Source: an uncultured Dehalococcoidia bacterium
GTDB taxonomy: Bacteria > Chloroflexota > Dehalococcoidia > Lucifugimonadales > GCA-2712585
Assembly (NCBI GenBank): GCA_951812825.1
Contig: OX638324.1
Coordinates: 130,977-194,976, forward strand
Direction of reading: 5' to 3'
Length of the DNA: 64,000 nt
Part shown: in pieces, positions 62,454 through 64,000 of the stretch
Position numbering within the stretch: the stretch's first letter is position 1
How the letters are laid out: every line of letters begins with the position of its first letter
Position numbers and translations under genes: made by a program
Notes under the pieces: model-generated
The model's database searches: none
What the model saw: only the letters and a program-made list of their open reading frames with translations
Told to the model about the DNA's origin: nothing

Positions 62454-63178
62454 ATGAGCATAGGGATGAAGGAGAAGTGTTCCCAGTTGATTGAATCGGC
62501 CAACCTGCGCAAGACCGCACTGGTTCTGGTAATAGGCGGACTGCTCTGGAACATGGTTGAAGCCATCGTTTCGTTGTGGGCGGGAGTACAGGCCGGTAGC
62601 GTGGCGATGCTTGCCTTTGGGCTGGATAGCATTGTGGAGCTTCTAGCCGGTGGCGTTCTGGTCTGGCGTTTGAGGGTAGACGGCAATGAATCGGATGTGG
62701 AAGCGGCGGAGAGAAGGGCGCAGCGGCTTTTGGGGTTGAGCTTCTTTCTGCTGGCGATATACGTAGCCCTTCATTCCGGGGCCAACCTGCTGGGATGGCT
62801 GCCAGAGCCACAGCCCAGCCTTGCAGGCGTCAGCATTGTGGCGGCAAGCGCGGTGGTCATGGCCGTTCTCTATGTCGGCAAGATGCGAATTTCCGTGAGG
62901 ATGCAGTCCCGGTCTTTGCGGGCAGAAGCCATGGAGAGCCTGTTCTGCGATCTGTAGGACTTGGGTATTCTGGTAGGGCTTGGGCTAAACGGACTGTTCT
63001 CCTGGTGGTGGGCGGATCCCGTGTCGGCGCTGGCCTCGTGCCTTTCTTCATCAAGGAAGGCTGGGAGAACTTCTTTAATGATGGTCACGAGGATGAAGGT
63101 GGCGGTCCACGGGTCTGCTTTTGCCCGCCTTGCTTCTACGGCTTCCGCACCTGTCGTGCCACGTGTTGTCTAGCCTAG
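62454..63178 (+). pseudogene. Broken cation-diffusion-facilitator-like transporter
   Basis: Membrane transporter of the CDF type interrupted twice. Reading from the ATG (62454), the normal sequence (ALVLVIGGLLWNMVEAIVSLWAGVQAGSVAMLAFGLDSIVEL) ends at TAG 62955-62957 within RAEAMESLFCDL. After the stop, in the same frame, DLGILVGLGLNGLFSWWWADPVSALA continues the family, which usually has Gln at the stop. The match then shifts to another frame near 63036 (LVPFFIKEGWENFFNDGHEDEG). One nonsense change plus one frameshift. A short product may still be made. Confidence 0.85.
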
Positions 63179-63389
63179 CGCAACCTACGTCTTCCGGGTG
63201 CATCTCATCGGTTCTGGCGGCTTACGGGATGCAGGTCGGCGCGCATCAAGACAACTTTATCGCGCTTTTTACAATCTCGACACAGAGTATCAAGTTGTTC
63301 ACAAGTTGGACGTAGCCTATTATGCTGGCCCAGCCTGAAATACTCGAAGTAAGGCTATTGAGAAGGCAAAGAAGAGAGGAGGATGACAG

Positions 63390-63692
63390 GTGAACACCAT
63401 CAATACCCTTGACGACAGGTTTGACGATGCAGAAAAGGGCCTGGAATGGTTGGAGAAGCTTGAGGCTCTGCAGGTACGCTCGACATCCGACCAGGCTGCC
63501 TTGGAAGTCGCGGAGTACGTATTGAAGCTGCGGACGGCAGTCACCGAGTTAGCCAGAGACCGCACCCCATCAGAATTGAACGAGACTGTAGGACCTGAGA
63601 CGGCGCGGTTGGTGGAGGAGTTGAGGCGCGAAGAGGCAAATGATTACTGGAGTACAAGGATCCGTCCCGCGCTTTTGAAATTGAACGACTGA
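63390..63692 (+). CDS. Unknown small acidic helical protein
   Basis: 100 residues, GTG start with GAGGAGG 7 bases away. Mostly helical with charged residues: LEWLEKLEALQVRSTSDQAALEVAEYVLKLRTAVTEL. No cysteines, no membrane helix. No family recognised. The ribosome site and codon pattern support a real gene. Confidence 0.6.
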   Translation: MNTINTLDDRFDDAEKGLEWLEKLEALQVRSTSDQAALEVAEYVLKLRTAVTELARDRTPSELNETVGPETARLVEELRREEANDYWSTRIRPALLKLND

Positions 63693-63716
63693 GAATCCGG
63701 CAGTCCCGTTCCTGCG

Positions 63717-64000
63717 CTAGTCTGAGTCAAGAGATTCGCCGGTGTAGAAGGCCGTCGTCCGCTTGGCCGCAGCCTCCGCGGCCTCAGGGCTGGTTCCGGC
63801 TGAGATGGAGGCTTCGCCCCATCTTTTGCTGGATTCGGAAATGAACGCCCTGCCGTCTTGAGAGGTAACAAACTCGACCTCGTCAGGCTTTGACATGTCT
63901 GGCCGCGCGATATGTAGTGCGAGTCCCAAAAGCGCCGTCTCCCAGCCAACACCGACTGCGCCAGGACCGTACATGTCCCAATGTTCCGATAGCAGGGCGG
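63717..64000 (-). CDS. C-terminal end of an SRPBCC (AHSA1-like) protein, partial
   Basis: The reading frame stays open to the window edge, so the gene begins beyond 64000. The visible C-terminus contains SEHWDMYGPGAVGVGWETALLGLALHI, the AHSA1/SRPBCC-family C-terminal helix found in polyketide-cyclase-like and Hsp90-activator-like proteins. An ATG at 63974 lies inside this conserved helix and is not the real start. Function not deducible. Confidence 0.7.
   Translation of the reverse strand, partial: ALLSEHWDMYGPGAVGVGWETALLGLALHIARPDMSKPDEVEFVTSQDGRAFISESSKRWGEASISAGTSPEAAEAAAKRTTAFYTGESLDSD

Overview
The window is a GC-rich (roughly 60%), densely coded stretch of a bacterial chromosome. It has one tRNA, no rRNA, no transposase and no CRISPR array. 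The gene content fits a Chloroflexota bacterium of the Dehalococcoidia/SAR202 type: a UPF0182 membrane protein, a cytosolic reductive-dehalogenase-like double-cluster ferredoxin protein, a lipoprotein with a long Thr/Pro/Ala linker, TreT-type trehalose synthase, DUF1800, many metal-dependent amidohydrolases, and YvcK beside GlmS. That assignment is inference from gene content, not from a marker-gene tree.

Layout. Positions 1-5648, all minus strand: a HisRS/HisZ-like gene cut by the window edge, two adjacent short-chain dehydrogenases (one apparently catalytically dead), birA, a cupin, mgtE and a sugar-nucleotide epimerase. Positions 5726-10797, mostly plus strand: yvcK, glmS, a DPM1-like glycosyltransferase and small membrane proteins. 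Positions 10798-16633: a repeat-rich spacer, then UPF0182, a polysaccharide deacetylase and proS on the minus strand. Positions 16956-19454: a DUF1800 protein and an NHL-repeat protein, closed by a strong terminator. Positions 19569-23568, minus strand: a SirB1-type protein, an ECF sigma factor, its membrane anti-sigma factor, and TreT. Positions 23846-29731: the RdhA-like Fe-S protein, a small NHLP/LigA-like protein with a tryptophan-rich tail, a ThDP enzyme, SppA, MazG and a DUF1461 membrane protein. Positions 29770-35471, minus strand: FmdB-like, mutM, polA, a coiled-coil protein, coaD and rsmD, then tRNA-Val.

From 35986 the content becomes more accessory. There is a minus-strand catabolic-looking cluster (cupin, VOC, orphan solute-binding lipoprotein, two enzymes) and a plus-strand protease-MoxR-DUF58-VWA-VWA (Bat-like) operon. 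These are followed by a membrane sulfite-oxidase-fold enzyme and a decayed OppF-type ATPase. A RimK / aspartyl-protease-fold / AstE-like operon comes next, then SRAP, gamma-glutamyltransferase, an alpha/beta hydrolase, an RND exporter, an amidohydrolase, an acyl/acetyl-CoA synthetase, a broken cation transporter, an unknown 100-residue protein and the end of an SRPBCC protein.

The most interesting items are the active/inactive SDR pair with identical residue numbering, the small W-tailed NHLP-like protein, the three-gene RimK peptide-ligase operon, the ECF regulator with an unusual extracytoplasmic coiled coil, the internally duplicated 118-residue membrane protein, and two clear recent pseudogenes. 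No single locus here is proven to be a new system.
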